Assembly (NCBI GenBank): GCA_030015575.1
Contig: JASDDO010000018.1
Coordinates: 231,927,138 to 231,991,137 of the forward strand
Reading direction: 5' to 3'
From: Agapanthus africanus
Lineage: Eukaryota; Streptophyta; Magnoliopsida; Asparagales; Amaryllidaceae
Length of the DNA: 64,000 nt
Shown here: one piece after another, positions 1 through 10,480 of the stretch
How the letters are laid out: each line of letters starts with the position of its first letter
Numbering within the stretch: position 1 is the first letter of the stretch
The notes under the pieces: model-generated
What the model saw: only the letters and a program-made list of their open reading frames with translations
The model's database searches: none
What the model was told of the DNA's origin: nothing
Program-made: the position numbers and the translations under genes

Positions 1-1343
1 TCCCACACCACATCTGATATGGTGTAGTAGGCACAGTCTTAGTTGGAACTCGGTTCAAAAGGTATGCAGCTGATTCTAGCGCATATCCCCAAAACGATCG
101 CGGCAACTCAGCATTACTCATCATGGACCGTACCATATCCAATAGGGTTCGGTTCCGTCTCTCCGATACACCGTTATGTTGCGGAGTGTATGGAGGTGTA
201 AGCTGAGAGAGAATTCCATTCTCTTTTAAGTAACCGAGGAACTCGGCACTCAAGTATTCACCACCTCAATCAGATCTCAGTGTCTTGATACTTTTGCCTG
301 TTTGTTTTTCTACTTCATTCTTATATTCCTGGAATTTTTCAAAAGCCTCGGATTTATGTTTCATTAAGAAGACATAACCGTACCTTGAAAAGTCATCCGT
401 AAAAGTAATGAAGTAAGAATAACCGCTTCGTGCATGTGTAGACATTGGACCGCACACGTCGTTGTGTACGAGTTCCAAGAGCTCGCTCGCTCTTACTCCG
501 TGTCCAGTGAACGGAGTCTTTGTCATCTTTCCCTTGAGACAGGATTGACAAGTTGCATACGATTGATATTCGAACGAGTCCAAATATCCTTCTGCATGTA
601 ACTTAGTCAACCTTCTCTCATTGATGTGACCCAGTCTACAATGCCATAAGAAAGTTTTATCGATTTCTGGAGACTTTCTTTTGTGTGTATTCTGGACATT
701 GAAAATCTGTGGCTGCTTTAATACGTATATACCGTTGTTCAATGTACCTGACCCAATCAAAACTTGATTAAGGTGAATGTTCACTACATTACTTACAAAT
801 GCAAATTCATAACCTTCTTTAGATAATAAAGATACAGAAATGATATTACAGGTTGCATTTGGTACATAATAACAACTACGCAAAACCAAAAAATGTCCAT
901 CCGACAATCCCAGGTGATAGTCCCCCACGGCCTCAGCATCCATGCTAGCACCATTTGCAACTCTGAGGGTCATGTCACCTGCCTTCAAAACTCTACACTT
1001 TCCCAACGCCTGCAAAGAATTACAGATATGAGATCCTGATCCGGTATCCAATACCCAGGATGTAGAGTTTACTGATAGACAGTTTTCAATAACATACACA
1101 CCTGAAGTTGAAGCCGCAACTCTTCAAATCCTGTGTTCTGGCCTTCCAAGCCTTGCAATCCTGTTTCCAGTGACCACTTTTGTGACAATAGAAGCATTCT
1201 TCCTTCCCCACCAGCTTTCCCGCTACCTTTTTTGCTTTTCCTTTTCCCTTCGTATCCACTTTACTGACACCGCCTCTTGGTTTGGCGGGGGCTTTCTTCT
1301 TCTTACCCTTGGCTTTCGCCCTGGATCTAGAAGAGGAAGATCC
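1..1343 (-). pseudogene. pol: A: CCHC knuckle, protease and integrase part of pol (broken, cut by window edge)
   Basis: Minus-strand translation shows a nucleocapsid-type zinc knuckle (CFYCHKSGHWKQDC, about 1158-1200). A second open frame (266-1099) then carries the aspartic protease motif WVLDTGSGSHICN, the GAG-pre-integrase region with WHCRLGH and CQSC zinc ligands, and the start of the integrase core (HNDVCGPMS, TDDFSRYG, LRSD). It ends in TGA at the position where the sister copies C and E read Arg (CGA) in RGGEY, a CpG-type C-to-T change. Homology continues to base 1 as the integrase C-terminal region (RRNRTLLDMVRSMM, then VPTKT-like). A frameshift separates it from gag. Known family role: polyprotein maturation and integration of cDNA. 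This copy cannot make a full pol. Confidence 0.9.
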
Positions 1344-1961
1344 TCATACAAACAAAGTGGATGTCTCCCTACTTTTCTGTAGGGTGCCCTCTGCACTCCT
1401 CAGCATGTTGAGGAGTTCTGAAAGTTCAACTTCTTTTTCCTGTAAGTTGAAGTTCAGGATGAACTGGGCGTAAGTGGAAGGAAGGGACTGGAGAATCAAG
1501 TCCGTATAGAGCTCATTCTCCAACGTGGTCCCAAGTTCTGCGAGCTCCTCTATGTAGCCAATCATCTTAAGCACGTGTTCCACTACCGATGATCCGACGG
1601 CCAACCTTGCCGAAAACAACTTCTTCGACACTTCGTATCTTGCGATACGAGACTGCTCTCCATACAGTTCTTTTGTATGAAGAAATATGGACTCTAGGTC
1701 CATATTCTCGTGCCTCCTCTGATGTTCGTTGTCCATTGAGGCAAGTACGAGGCATTTGGCCTTCGCGCAATCTATTTCCCATGTCTTACGGATCTCCCTA
1801 TCCGCGACACTAGTTTTGGGACCTGGGACAGGGGGAGCTTTGGTGGTAAGGAGATACCCCAGCTTGTCGTAAGTGATTGCCATCTTGACATTCCTGAGCC
1901 AATCTTTGTAGTTTGGCCCTGTTAATATGTTTTTATCTAGTAATAACTTAAGTCCGGTCAT
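1344..1961 (-). CDS. gag: A: gag polyprotein N-terminal domain (UBN2-like), truncated
   Basis: About 205 residues starting at the ATG at 1961 (MTGLKLLLDKNILTGPNYKDW). The open frame extends upstream only through a TTG at 1979, which I do not take as the start. Motifs typical of copia gag follow: GPNYKDWLRNVKMAI, RKTWEIDCAKAKCLVLASM, HLK-type ARYEVSKKLFS, and LQSLPSTYAQFILNFNLQEKEV. The frame stops at 1344, before the CCHC knuckle, which sits in another frame at about 1158-1200, so gag and its nucleocapsid part are separated by a frameshift. In the family, Gag builds the virus-like particle in the cytoplasm and packages the RNA. Element C carries the same protein at 18928-19212. The gag-less elements B and E have no counterpart. 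Confidence 0.88.
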   Translation of the reverse strand: MTGLKLLLDKNILTGPNYKDWLRNVKMAITYDKLGYLLTTKAPPVPGPKTSVADREIRKTWEIDCAKAKCLVLASMDNEHQRRHENMDLESIFLHTKELYGEQSRIARYEVSKKLFSARLAVGSSVVEHVLKMIGYIEELAELGTTLENELYTDLILQSLPSTYAQFILNFNLQEKEVELSELLNMLRSAEGTLQKSRETSTLFV

Positions 1962-1973
1962 GTTGAATGGTCG

Positions 1974-2000
1974 CTGCAATTAGGAGAGAGAAAAGAAACA
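1974..2000 (-). promoter_or_regulatory. A: pyrimidine tract plus CAG, 3' splice-site-like
   Basis: On the coding strand a run of about 15 pyrimidines (TTTCTTTTCTCTCTCCT) is followed by AATTGCAG and then CGACCATT, 13 bases before the gag ATG. Elements B, D and E have the same layout, and C has CAA in place of CAG. This looks like a plant 3' splice site that would remove the structured leader, but no matching donor was identified, so the role is inferred. Confidence 0.45.
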
Positions 2001-2143
2001 CTTTAGCATGATGCTCTTGCAAGTTTAGAGTGGTTTTTAATTTTTCTAAACTGGATGGCTCCCACTGTCTCTCGAATCCCTTCTCAAACCGTAAAGAAAG
2101 GATTAGTCAGGATCAATCTCACCGTACAATACTTGCTTAACCG

Positions 2144-2195
2144 TTCAGCCAGGCCAGTGTCGGTACTTCGAGGGAGGTTTTCCAACGCTTTCGCG
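2144..2195 (-). other. A: invariant 34-nt leader block with GAAA-tetraloop hairpin
   Basis: The block (2144-2177) reads CCTCCCTCGAAGTACCGACA and on to CTGGCCTGGCTGAA on the coding strand and is almost identical in B (10621-10654), C (18714-18747) and E (55113-55146). Just upstream on the coding strand lies CGC-GAAA-GCG (2186-2195), which in B and E is (C)GTGC-GAAA-GCAC(G): the same GAAA loop on a different stem. It is non-coding in all frames. Confidence 0.6.
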
Positions 2196-2459
2196 AAGTT
2201 CCTTAATTAAGTAACCTCTTTTCCCTGTGGGCGTAGCCCCGCTAACACCTTTCTAGACACCTACTAAGTTTATAGCATTGATCGTTAAGTGAGAGTTTTC
2301 CCGAGGAGTAGCATATACCCACAGTAGGATCGGGATCCAAATATCATCGCGTGATAAAACCGAAGGAATCCTACCAGAATTATCACACTCCAAATGGTAT
2401 GCAGCGCTAGCAAGTTTCAGTACTTATGAAACTCCCGATGTGGATTTTTGCCCCATGCT

Positions 2460-2669
2460 CTTATGACCTTGACTTTGGCCAAAATATCATAAGTCACATG
2501 TCAAGTTCTACCCGTCATTCTCCTGGTTAATTTGGACCCACCCGTACCTACCCTTGACTTTGGCCAAAATGGCAGCACGACTGTCCCAAACCAACGCATC
2601 TATCTATGCTGCACATGAATACCTAATAGCTACCAATCACTATGCCTTGACTTTGGCCAAAATACATAG
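2460..2669 (-). repeat. A: three stem-loops sharing one 19-nt core
   Basis: The core, coding strand ATTTTGGCCAAAGTCAAGG, occurs at 2467-2485, 2552-2570 and 2645-2663, identical at all 19 positions. Each copy is framed by different short inverted arms: CTTATGA/TCATAAG (2460-2466/2487-2493), a weaker CGTGCT/GGTACG helix with two G-U pairs around copy 2, and CTATG/CATAG (2640-2644/2665-2669). The arms are homologous between elements and change in pairs. Confidence 0.8.
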
Positions 2670-3556
2670 CTTGAATACTTTTGACCATTCATGTGGAATG
2701 ACGGAGGGCTACGAATGGTTTTGGCGAAACCGTGAACGTAGTGAACTTGATATAATCGATGGAACGAGATAGCTTTTAAAAGGAGTGGTTCAAGCTCCGC
2801 GTTTAAAAGTTTAGTTTTGAAAAGAACCGAGTGGTTTTCAAAGTGTTCCAATCGACTTTTACTTGGTTTATTTTCTTGCATTAGTTCTTTTAATGCGTCC
2901 CATCATTTAATCCTACCATTGCAGAAAACAACCAAATTATGACGTACGCTTATGCCATTCGCATTCGCCACGGGGCCCCGTCATCACCCGTTAGGTTACT
3001 TAACTAACGACAGAGCGGGGGCTGGGCTAGCGCGGCTGTAAAACATAAGCAACGCCTAAATAGTTATCATATATAAATATATAGCAATGATAGACATTAC
3101 AGATCACAGATGAATACATTGGATATACTAGGAATTCGCAATCCGTTCGAGCCTGCAACGAAAAGCGGATTACACGGTCGCGGTGAATAGCCAATACCCC
3201 ACCCAAGACCCCTACGGGTGCGGCAAACTACCCGCCAAGAACCCGAAGCGAAGCAACCTCCCTCACCACCGTGAGTAGGCCACTCGGCACTTCGAGATAC
3301 CCGGTAGTTTGTGCACCCCCTCCATGGGTCTATCCTAGGAGCAAAAACAGTAAAAAGAATTATACAATGACGGCTACAACCCCGACCCGGTTGTGCGGCC
3401 AAACAAATAATAATATTACATCAATTTACATATTACAATAAATGAAAGAAAAGCAACACTCATCTCACATCCACCCCGGCTATTCATCCGCGACAATCCA
3501 ACCCATTCATATACACATACCAGTATCAATCACAGATCACAGATATGTATAACCCC

Positions 3557-3582
3557 GACTAATCGACATATAGCGATTAGCC
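3557..3582 (-). other. A: leader hairpin with CTATATGT loop
   Basis: On the coding strand GGCTAATCG-CTATATGT-CGATTAGTC forms a 9-bp stem with one G-U pair and an 8-nt loop. It starts about 440 nt after the primer site. Homologues in B, C, D, E and F keep the loop and vary the stem in pairs. Confidence 0.7.
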
Positions 3583-3786
3583 GACGTTCAATACATTCAA
3601 ACATCATAGATATAACCTTTTAGTCAAAGTGTATTGAAGTTCGGAAAAAAAATACGGATTTATAGGCCCCCAAAAACAAATTTCTATTCTGGAAAATCTG
3701 GGCACATATAAACCATCTTAAAAATCATAAAACCAAGCCAGAGATACACTGCACCAAACTCGACCAAGTGAAGAGCCAAGACGGAC

Positions 3787-3826
3787 GCGGTTGCGCGGCA
3801 ATAGCTTTCTATTGCCGCGGAACCGC
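3787..3826 (-). other. A: GC-rich hairpin about 200 nt after the primer site
   Basis: Arms 3787-3804 and 3809-3826 pair at 17 of 18 positions (one G.G mismatch) around a 4-nt loop. The inner 11 bp are CGCGGCAATAG/CTATTGCCGCG. Hairpins of different sequence stand at the same distance from the primer site in B, D, E and F. Confidence 0.75.
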
Positions 3827-4023
3827 CGCACGTTGGTTGATTCACTTGATCGTTTTTGGTGGCTATCTTTACAAAACCCTGAGATGATTTTTGGAGTATA
3901 ACAAATTTTGTTTTGACCAGAAAAAATTTTAACAGAAAACTAGGGTTTTGATGTTTTGGTTTTTCGATTTTTCCGTTTCGAACTTCGACACACTTCACTA
4001 CCTAGCTAGTTTATGTTTAGTTA

Positions 4024-4036
4024 GGCTCTGATACCA
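4024..4036 (-). other. A: primer binding site (initiator tRNA-Met)
   Basis: The minus strand reads TGGTATCAGAGCC one base after the 3' end of the 5' LTR. This is complementary to the 3' end of plant initiator tRNA-Met, the usual primer of copia elements. Confidence 0.93.
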
Positions 4037-4037
4037 C

Positions 4038-6066
4038 TGTAAGTCCACGTTGCCCACCCCGGTGCTTGCGGGGAGGCGGAAAACGGAATAAAAATCGGAT
4101 TTTATGAGCTTAGGCAACATGGACTATAGCTAGAAGGATCTTTGCTAAACAAAAACTTGCTAAAGCTAACAAGTAACTAGCTAAGTGCTAGAAAAGTTAT
4201 ACCTTGGGCTTTAAGTCCTTCTATCCTTGCTCCTTGGAATGGTGGAAGGAGGTCACCTTGGTCGTCTTCTCACGTCGAAGAAAGATCCACCCGAAAGCCT
4301 CAACCTTTGGCTTCAACTCCAAGCTAGAAGTAACTAGGGTGCAAGAAGTGCTAGCCCTTGAACCCTAGATGAGAGTAAAGATGATCAAGAGAGGGTTTTT
4401 CTCAAGCTCAAGTGTTTCTCAACACATGAGAGGGAGAGAGCTTGAGGGAGAGGAAGAACAAAAGAGAGAAAAGATATGATAGAATGAGAATAATATGAAC
4501 CATTCTCACTAATATGTGTATATTATTTTAATTAAATAATTAGCTAGATAATTGTCATGGTTAATCATGACATGACCATTATCATTTCAATTTGCAAGGA
4601 TCAAAAAGCATCTTCCAAAAGAAATGATGATGGTCAAAGTGTCAACAAGGTCAACAAGTCAAGGTGGGTCAAATGGTCAACAACCATAACCATGCACAAT
4701 TATTAAACTAATATCAATTAACAATAATACACATATAAGCATTAGGGTTAATAAAATGACAATAGACATTAACCCTAATCAAGGTCCTCTCCCTCAATCT
4801 GAAGCAACCGTGCATACGCACCCGCATTCATGATCCGAGGAACACGAATACAATGAGAAAAACCAATCCCAAATCATATACTAGGATCCGGCTTAAACCA
4901 AAGCCCGCTAGTATAAACTGTCCGGACAGCAAACGTGCACAAGTGCGCGAATGTGAACGAACCCTGTCGCAAAACCATGCGACCTCTACTCATTTTGCCT
5001 AAAGGCGAATAGCTCTCTGTGTGGGACTCTAAAGACTCGACACTACGCTGGCAGTTGGTTTAACCACAGACCGCAAGCGGCACTAGCTGTACGTAATGGT
5101 CCCCAGGTAGATGTCGATAAGAAGACTGACGAGGTGAACCCCATCTGAACTCCTACTGAGCCTGTATGTGACAATCTCCGTACAGTCCGGTCTGTTCGTC
5201 TGATACATCGCATGGCGGGCCTAGGGGGCGGTGAACGTCAGTTCCCTAATAGTGGTACAAGTCGTGTCGGAGTGTAGCCCAAAACACCCTGAGATAACAC
5301 TGGAAACCTACCAGTATATCTCGCTTGCCCTGGCCAGGGACTACTCGTGTAATGGCTCTCCTAGACACAGCGCGATGTCAACCCCCAATACCGGGAGAGA
5401 CGAATCCTGTCTAACCGTCACTGCCTCCAAGTGCTTCGGGACTGCACCCAAAAACTACCTGTTTGCACGACTCCTTTGAGCCATGGTAGGGTAGTAATCA
5501 AAGTGCAGTGGGAACACACTCGAGGCGAAGTGATAGTGTCAAGTCAGCGGACTAAGCTGTACTCATGTCACCTGGGAACTGATAACTGACGATAGGTATA
5601 ATACCAACCAACAGTCCCCGACGAGTCTTGTCCAGTGTACTCGTAATCTAATGAGCACCCGCATACTATCTCAAGTCCGACGTACTGACGGCTGTGGGAC
5701 AGACCGTCTCCCACGCTGGGATGAGAAGCGCATATGCTAGTCTACTCCGGAGTATCGATGCCCTGTCTCGATAGTCCAACGACTAGGGACCTGTATAAGG
5801 ATGTGCTTATAGATCACCCAGCTCCTACGAGTGTGATCGCCATCACAACGCTGGTAATCAAGCAAAGATCCTAAGGGCTCTACTAATATGTATATCAGCA
5901 ATATGCTAAAAGAAACACATGCACATATTAAAGCAGAGACAAACCAAGTAGCATACTACCATTTCGAGCAAGATTGTATATACAACTATGAATATCCCAA
6001 GCTTCCATCAAGTAATATACAAACTAGTATGATACAGTAATGGCCTCTAGGGCATATACACTAACA
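4038..6066 (-). repeat. A: 5' LTR (2.03 kb)
   Basis: Begins TGTTAGTGTATATGCC and ends GTGGACTTACA on the minus strand, with TG...CA termini. It is homologous to C's 3' LTR and to solo LTR H. It contains the 12-nt palindrome CCCTGGCCAGGG (5328-5339) and the hairpin GGCTT-TGGTTT-AAGCC (4890-4905). No protein is expected. Transcription start and polyadenylation sites could not be placed. Confidence 0.92.
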
Positions 6067-7504
6067 CATGTAGTGTGTATCAACAACCATGATACAAATT
6101 TGTACACAAATGAATATATATCACATATAAATTAACTTGTGCACAACTAAGAAAAACAAATGCTTAAAGTGAACCATTACTAGTTAATGTAAAGTAATAT
6201 ATCAAATATATATAATTATACATTAAATCATTAAATCAACACTTGATTTAACGATCCGGTCATATCGCATATAACCGACTAATATCCAATGTATCGACTT
6301 ATCGAATCAATCCTTGATTCGATAACTAGGTTATAACGCATACAACCATTCGATACAATTATCGCGAGAATAGAATACCGTATCACATACTCGTATCATT
6401 CTCGATCCCGCACATATCACATATGCGCTCCTATCTCGTTTTGCCTGAGCCAGTACAACCTCTATGTAGGACTCTAAAGACTCGTCAATACGCCGGCAAT
6501 AGGTGATGATCATATCAAACACCCACAAGCCGTCAGCGGTACTAGCTGGACGTAAAGGCTACCCGGGTATTGAGCGATCAGAAGATCAGCAAGCAAGCCC
6601 GCTCCAACTCCTGCAAAAATCCTGACAGTGACACTACCATACAGTCCGGTCTCCTCGTCTGATATGTCGCATATCAAGTCTAGGGGTGGTAAACGTCAGA
6701 CCCCAATAACCGATAAGTCGTGCCGATATGAGGCTCATAACGGGTCGAGAAAATATGGGTAACACTTACGAGTAAATCTCTAAACCAGCCCTGGCCAGGG
6801 ACTTCCCTGTTATGGCCAATCGAGCACAGCGCAACATCAACCCCCAATACCGGGAGAGACGAAACCCCTCCTATCGCTCATTGGCTCCATGTGACTCGAG
6901 ACTGTACTCAAAAACCACCATTTTGCACGCCCTCTTGGACTTGGTAAGGTGGAAATCAAAGCACAGTGGGAATCACACAAGACTCTATGACGATCTCGGG
7001 TCTACAGACTAACCTGTACCAGTGTCACCAGAGAACTGTCATCTGACGTAAGGTATAATACCATCTGGGAGTTCTAGGCGAGTCTGTCCAGTGTACCCAG
7101 ACTCCACTGAGCACCCGTATATCATCTCTGATGTCAAACACCAATGGATATGGAATCATCCATCGCCCATCTGTATGGGTCGAGAAGGTATACGCTAGTC
7201 TACTCTGGTATATCGATGCCCCGTCTCGATATACCCATGACTAGGGACCTTGAATGATGTACTTATGGACTACCATGTCCCCACTAGTATGATCCGCATC
7301 ACAGTCCAGGTAGTCAAGTACACATCCTAAGGGCTTTACCAACATGTAACAGAGAGACAATCAGCATACACGTTAAGGTAAAGGTTAACCAGATAGCATA
7401 CTATCATGTCGAGCAAGAAAGTCCTCCCTATATATGTCCAAGCATCCACTACAATATACAACACATGTATAGTAATGGCCTCTAGGGCATACATATAACT
7501 AACA
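6067..7504 (-). repeat. B: 3' LTR, remaining 1.44 kb
   Basis: Matches 14369-15806 of B's 5' LTR with only scattered changes. On the minus strand it begins TGTTAGTTATATGTATGCCC at 7504. It carries the palindrome CCCTGGCCAGGG (6789-6800). Its U5-side part lies left of the window, on the far side of A. Confidence 0.9.
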
Positions 7505-7518
7505 ATCTCCCACTTGCA
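7505..7518 (-). other. B: polypurine tract
   Basis: The minus strand reads TGCAAGTGGGAGAT immediately before the 3' LTR. It is the plus-strand primer site, shared with E (51612-51625) and, in similar form, D. Confidence 0.85.
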
Positions 7519-10479
7519 CTAGGGCCATCTGATAACAGTGGTTGTAGTATCTCATACTCAACCATCATATCATAGTCTCTTTCTGGGAAAAAGCCTTTGT
7601 GAGTGGATCCGCCGTGTTGTCCTCTGAGTCTACTCTCCTAACCTCGATCCCCTGGAGATCAACCATCTCCATGATCAGGTGACACTGCCTAAGAATTATA
7701 TCTGGATCACTGATGGGACGGGCGTTCCCAGGCATAAGCCACAACTCCATTGTCACATAATGGTAGGAACGAAGTTCATCTCATGAACTTATACAAATAT
7801 CCAGACTGCCTCTTTGGTAGCATCTTTGGTAACGATGTATCTTGCCTTTAATCATCTAGTATGTCACGGTATCTAGCATGGAACACTTCCAACATACCGT
7901 ACCTCCACTGAGGGTAAAGAAAACGCCTGTGACTGACATTCAGTCGTCCTTATCACCGTGGAACCTTTCCAGTGATTCTCCCCAGGATCAATTGATACCA
8001 TCTCACTACAACTAGTGAGAATCCTAACATCCAGTTAGATCTATCTCATAGATCCATAACTTAGGATTTAGGAGGTATCACTTTGATCCTTTGTGGAGAA
8101 TCATTGTGACAAGCGGAGATTGACTGAGCGTAGCATAAAAAACTCCTTCCCTATCAAGAGTATGTCATCCACGTACTCTACGAGGATCGCTACCATACTC
8201 TCTATTTCCTTTTTGTATAAACAAGGTTCATCTACCATTTTGATGAAGTCAAACTCTTTGACTACCACATCAAAACAGACGTTCCAACTCCGCGATGCCT
8301 GCTTTATCACATAAAACATCTTGCACACGTTTCCGCTGCTCCCACTGTCTACGAAGCCCTCTGACTGTGTACTTATAGACTCTCTCTTCTAAATTAACAT
8401 TTTGAAAAGTAGTCATGACACCCAACCGCCAGATATCGTTGTCATGGTATGCAGCCATGGCAAGTAGGATCTGGATGGAGTTAAGCATATCTACTTAGAA
8501 AAGGTTTCATCATTAGCCACAACTGGTCTATGATGCAAACCTTTAACAAGTCTAGCTTTGAAAGTCTCAACTTTTCCATGTACACCAAGTAATCTTCTCA
8601 AGATATACTTGCTCCTGATGGGGATTTAACCCTTCAGATAAAGCAACCAAAGTCCATACTTTGTTGGTGTATAAGGATTCCATCTCAGATCGCTAAGCAT
8701 CCAGCCATTCTTACAGAGTCCCACTCCTGATGGCCAGGTCGAAACTAGTTGGGTCATCATCTCATGATGTAATCGTCGCTCCCACTGTCATAGAGAAACC
8801 GAAGTATCTCTCAGGTGGGTGAGGAACCCTACTAGATCGGCGGAGAGGCTGAGCTTCGTTGGAATCTACTGAATCCTTTGGTTCTACCAAATCATCTGCT
8901 GTAGTTTGTACAGCTGGAACCTTTTCCAGTTCTACCTCATGACCACTAATTTCTTCTCAAGAAATTCCCTTTCACAAAGGTGGCATGTTGAGAAACAAAA
9001 CATTTTTGTTCCTTGGTTTGGTAGAAGATATTCCTTTGCTAATGCTTGGGATATCCAACGAACTTCCACAGATCTGACTTTGCCTCGAGCTTGTCCGGAT
9101 TTTGCCTTTAGACATAGGCTGAACAACCCCAAATCTTAACTGACTTAAGAAATGGGCTCTTCCCTTTCCATATCTCATATGAAGTGGTAGGAAACTGATT
9201 TGATCGGAACACTATTCAATAGTTATGCAACTTCATAAGTGCATAACTCCCAAAAGGAAATAGGTAACTTAGTAGTACTCATCATAGAGCGCACCTTATC
9301 ATATAGGGTGTGATTGCTCCGCCCCGATATACCATCGTGCTATGGTGTATACGGAGGAGTAATGCTGAGAGAGAATCTCATTCTCCTTTAGAGTAGTCCA
9401 GGATTTCCGTGCTCAAGTATTCTCCTACCTGATCTCATCATAGGACATAATACTGATACCCGTATTTTTGTTCTCTACTTCTGACTTATATTCTGTGAAT
9501 ATCTCAAAACCTTCAGACATGTGTTTCAACAGGAACATGTGTCCGAATCTTGAGAGATCATCAGTGAATGTAAGGAAGTACAAAGAGCCGGTCCTGGCAT
9601 GTGTAGACAGGGGACCTTATATACATCATCATGTATCAGTCCCAAGAGTTTACTAATTCTTTCTCTGTTTCCAATAAACAGAGCTATGGTCATCTAATCT
9701 TTGTGACATGACTGGCAAGTTTCACAAGATATAAATTCAAACTGATTTAAATATGCATCTAAAATGTAACTTCGGCTAGCCGGGTCGTATTGATATGACC
9801 TAGTCTACAATACCTCAAGACGAATTCGTTCATTTCTGAACTCTTCTTCTTGTGTGTGTTCTGTATACTAAGAACTGTAGTTTAATTTAGAACCTCAATG
9901 CTTTTAGATAACGTACCTGAACAGATCAACTTTTGATATAGGAAATGTTCAAAACATTATCCAACAACAAAATTATATCCTTTCTTTACTGATAAAGAGA
10001 CTGATATGATTTTGTATATCAGGTTCGGTATCTAATAACATTTGTTTAGAATCAATGTATTCTGGTAATACAGGGTGACAGTGACCAACAGACTTGGTTG
10101 CAACACTTGCACCGTTTTCTGTCTCATGAAACTTATCACCCGTTCTCAGTTCTTTTCCTATCTTTAGCCCATGTACCAAATTACATATGTGGGATCCTGA
10201 TCCGGTATCACATACCCAGGACGAAAAGGATACTGAGAAACAGTTCTCTGTAATGAACACACCCGAAGATGATGCATCAACATGCACTATCTACATTTGG
10301 GCGGCACGGGAAATCTGGTATTCCCCAAATTCCTGCTCTGTCTTATAACAATTATAAGTTGGAGCGGGACCAACTTGCCCTAGCTCAGTATAACAAGCGG
10401 GTTCGGTCAATACATCCGTTTTATTATCTTGATTAAGGCGTGATATGGTCGCTACCTGGAGAGAGAGAGAAGAAAACAC
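7519..10479 (-). pseudogene. pol: B: decayed pol (protease, integrase, RT, RNase H), no gag
   Basis: The reading frame is broken many times. Recognisable pieces on the minus strand run from an N-terminal stretch homologous to E's (10291-10479, VATISRLNQDN...), through protease WVCDTGSGSHICN (within 9973-10287) and scattered integrase traces near 9300-9900, to RT with YVDDILLIG (8101-8328) and the RNase H/C-terminal end ADPLTKAF (7565-7756). The total is about 0.4 kb shorter than E's pol, so deletions as well as point changes occurred. It cannot be functional. Its value is as a second independent copy showing that absence of gag is a subfamily trait. Confidence 0.85.
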
Positions 10480-10480
10480 T
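10456..10480 (-). promoter_or_regulatory. B: pyrimidine tract plus CAG, 3' splice-site-like
   Basis: The coding strand reads TTCTTCTCTCTCTCTCCAG followed by GTAGCGACCAT, the same junction as in A, D and E. No splice donor was located. Confidence 0.45.

Larger units (their letters stand above)
1962..4023 (-). other. A: long untranslated leader (primer site to gag)
   Basis: Two kilobases without a convincing protein. Open frames such as those at 3097-3402 and 3684-3998 match no family and are not kept in sister elements. In coding direction it holds a GC-rich hairpin (3787-3826), a CTATATGT-loop hairpin (3557-3582), a GTTAGTTAAGTAACCTAAC inverted repeat near 2989-3010, three stem-loops with one shared core (2460-2669), a CGC-GAAA-GCG hairpin (2186-2195), a 34-nt invariant block (2144-2177), and a pyrimidine tract plus CAG (1974-2000) right before gag. 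The same order appears in B, C, D and E. Confidence 0.8.
1..6066 (-). mobile_element. Element A: Ty1/copia retrotransposon, 5' half, minus strand
   Basis: Read on the minus strand, this runs 5' LTR (4038-6066), primer site (4024-4036), leader of about 2 kb, gag, CCHC knuckle, protease and integrase, where the window edge cuts it. RT, RNase H and the 3' LTR lie to the left, outside the window. It is the youngest level of the nest on this side: the bases right of its LTR (6067 on) are the middle of element B's 3' LTR, matching B's 5' LTR from 14369 on. The expected 5-bp target duplication on this side would be CATGT (6067-6071); its partner is outside. Coding is broken by an in-frame stop and a frameshift. 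Confidence 0.93.

Noticed and set aside
3097-3402. 101-codon minus-strand frame in A's leader
   Set aside because: The region is homologous in B, C, D and E, where the frame is not kept; conservation is at RNA or DNA level.
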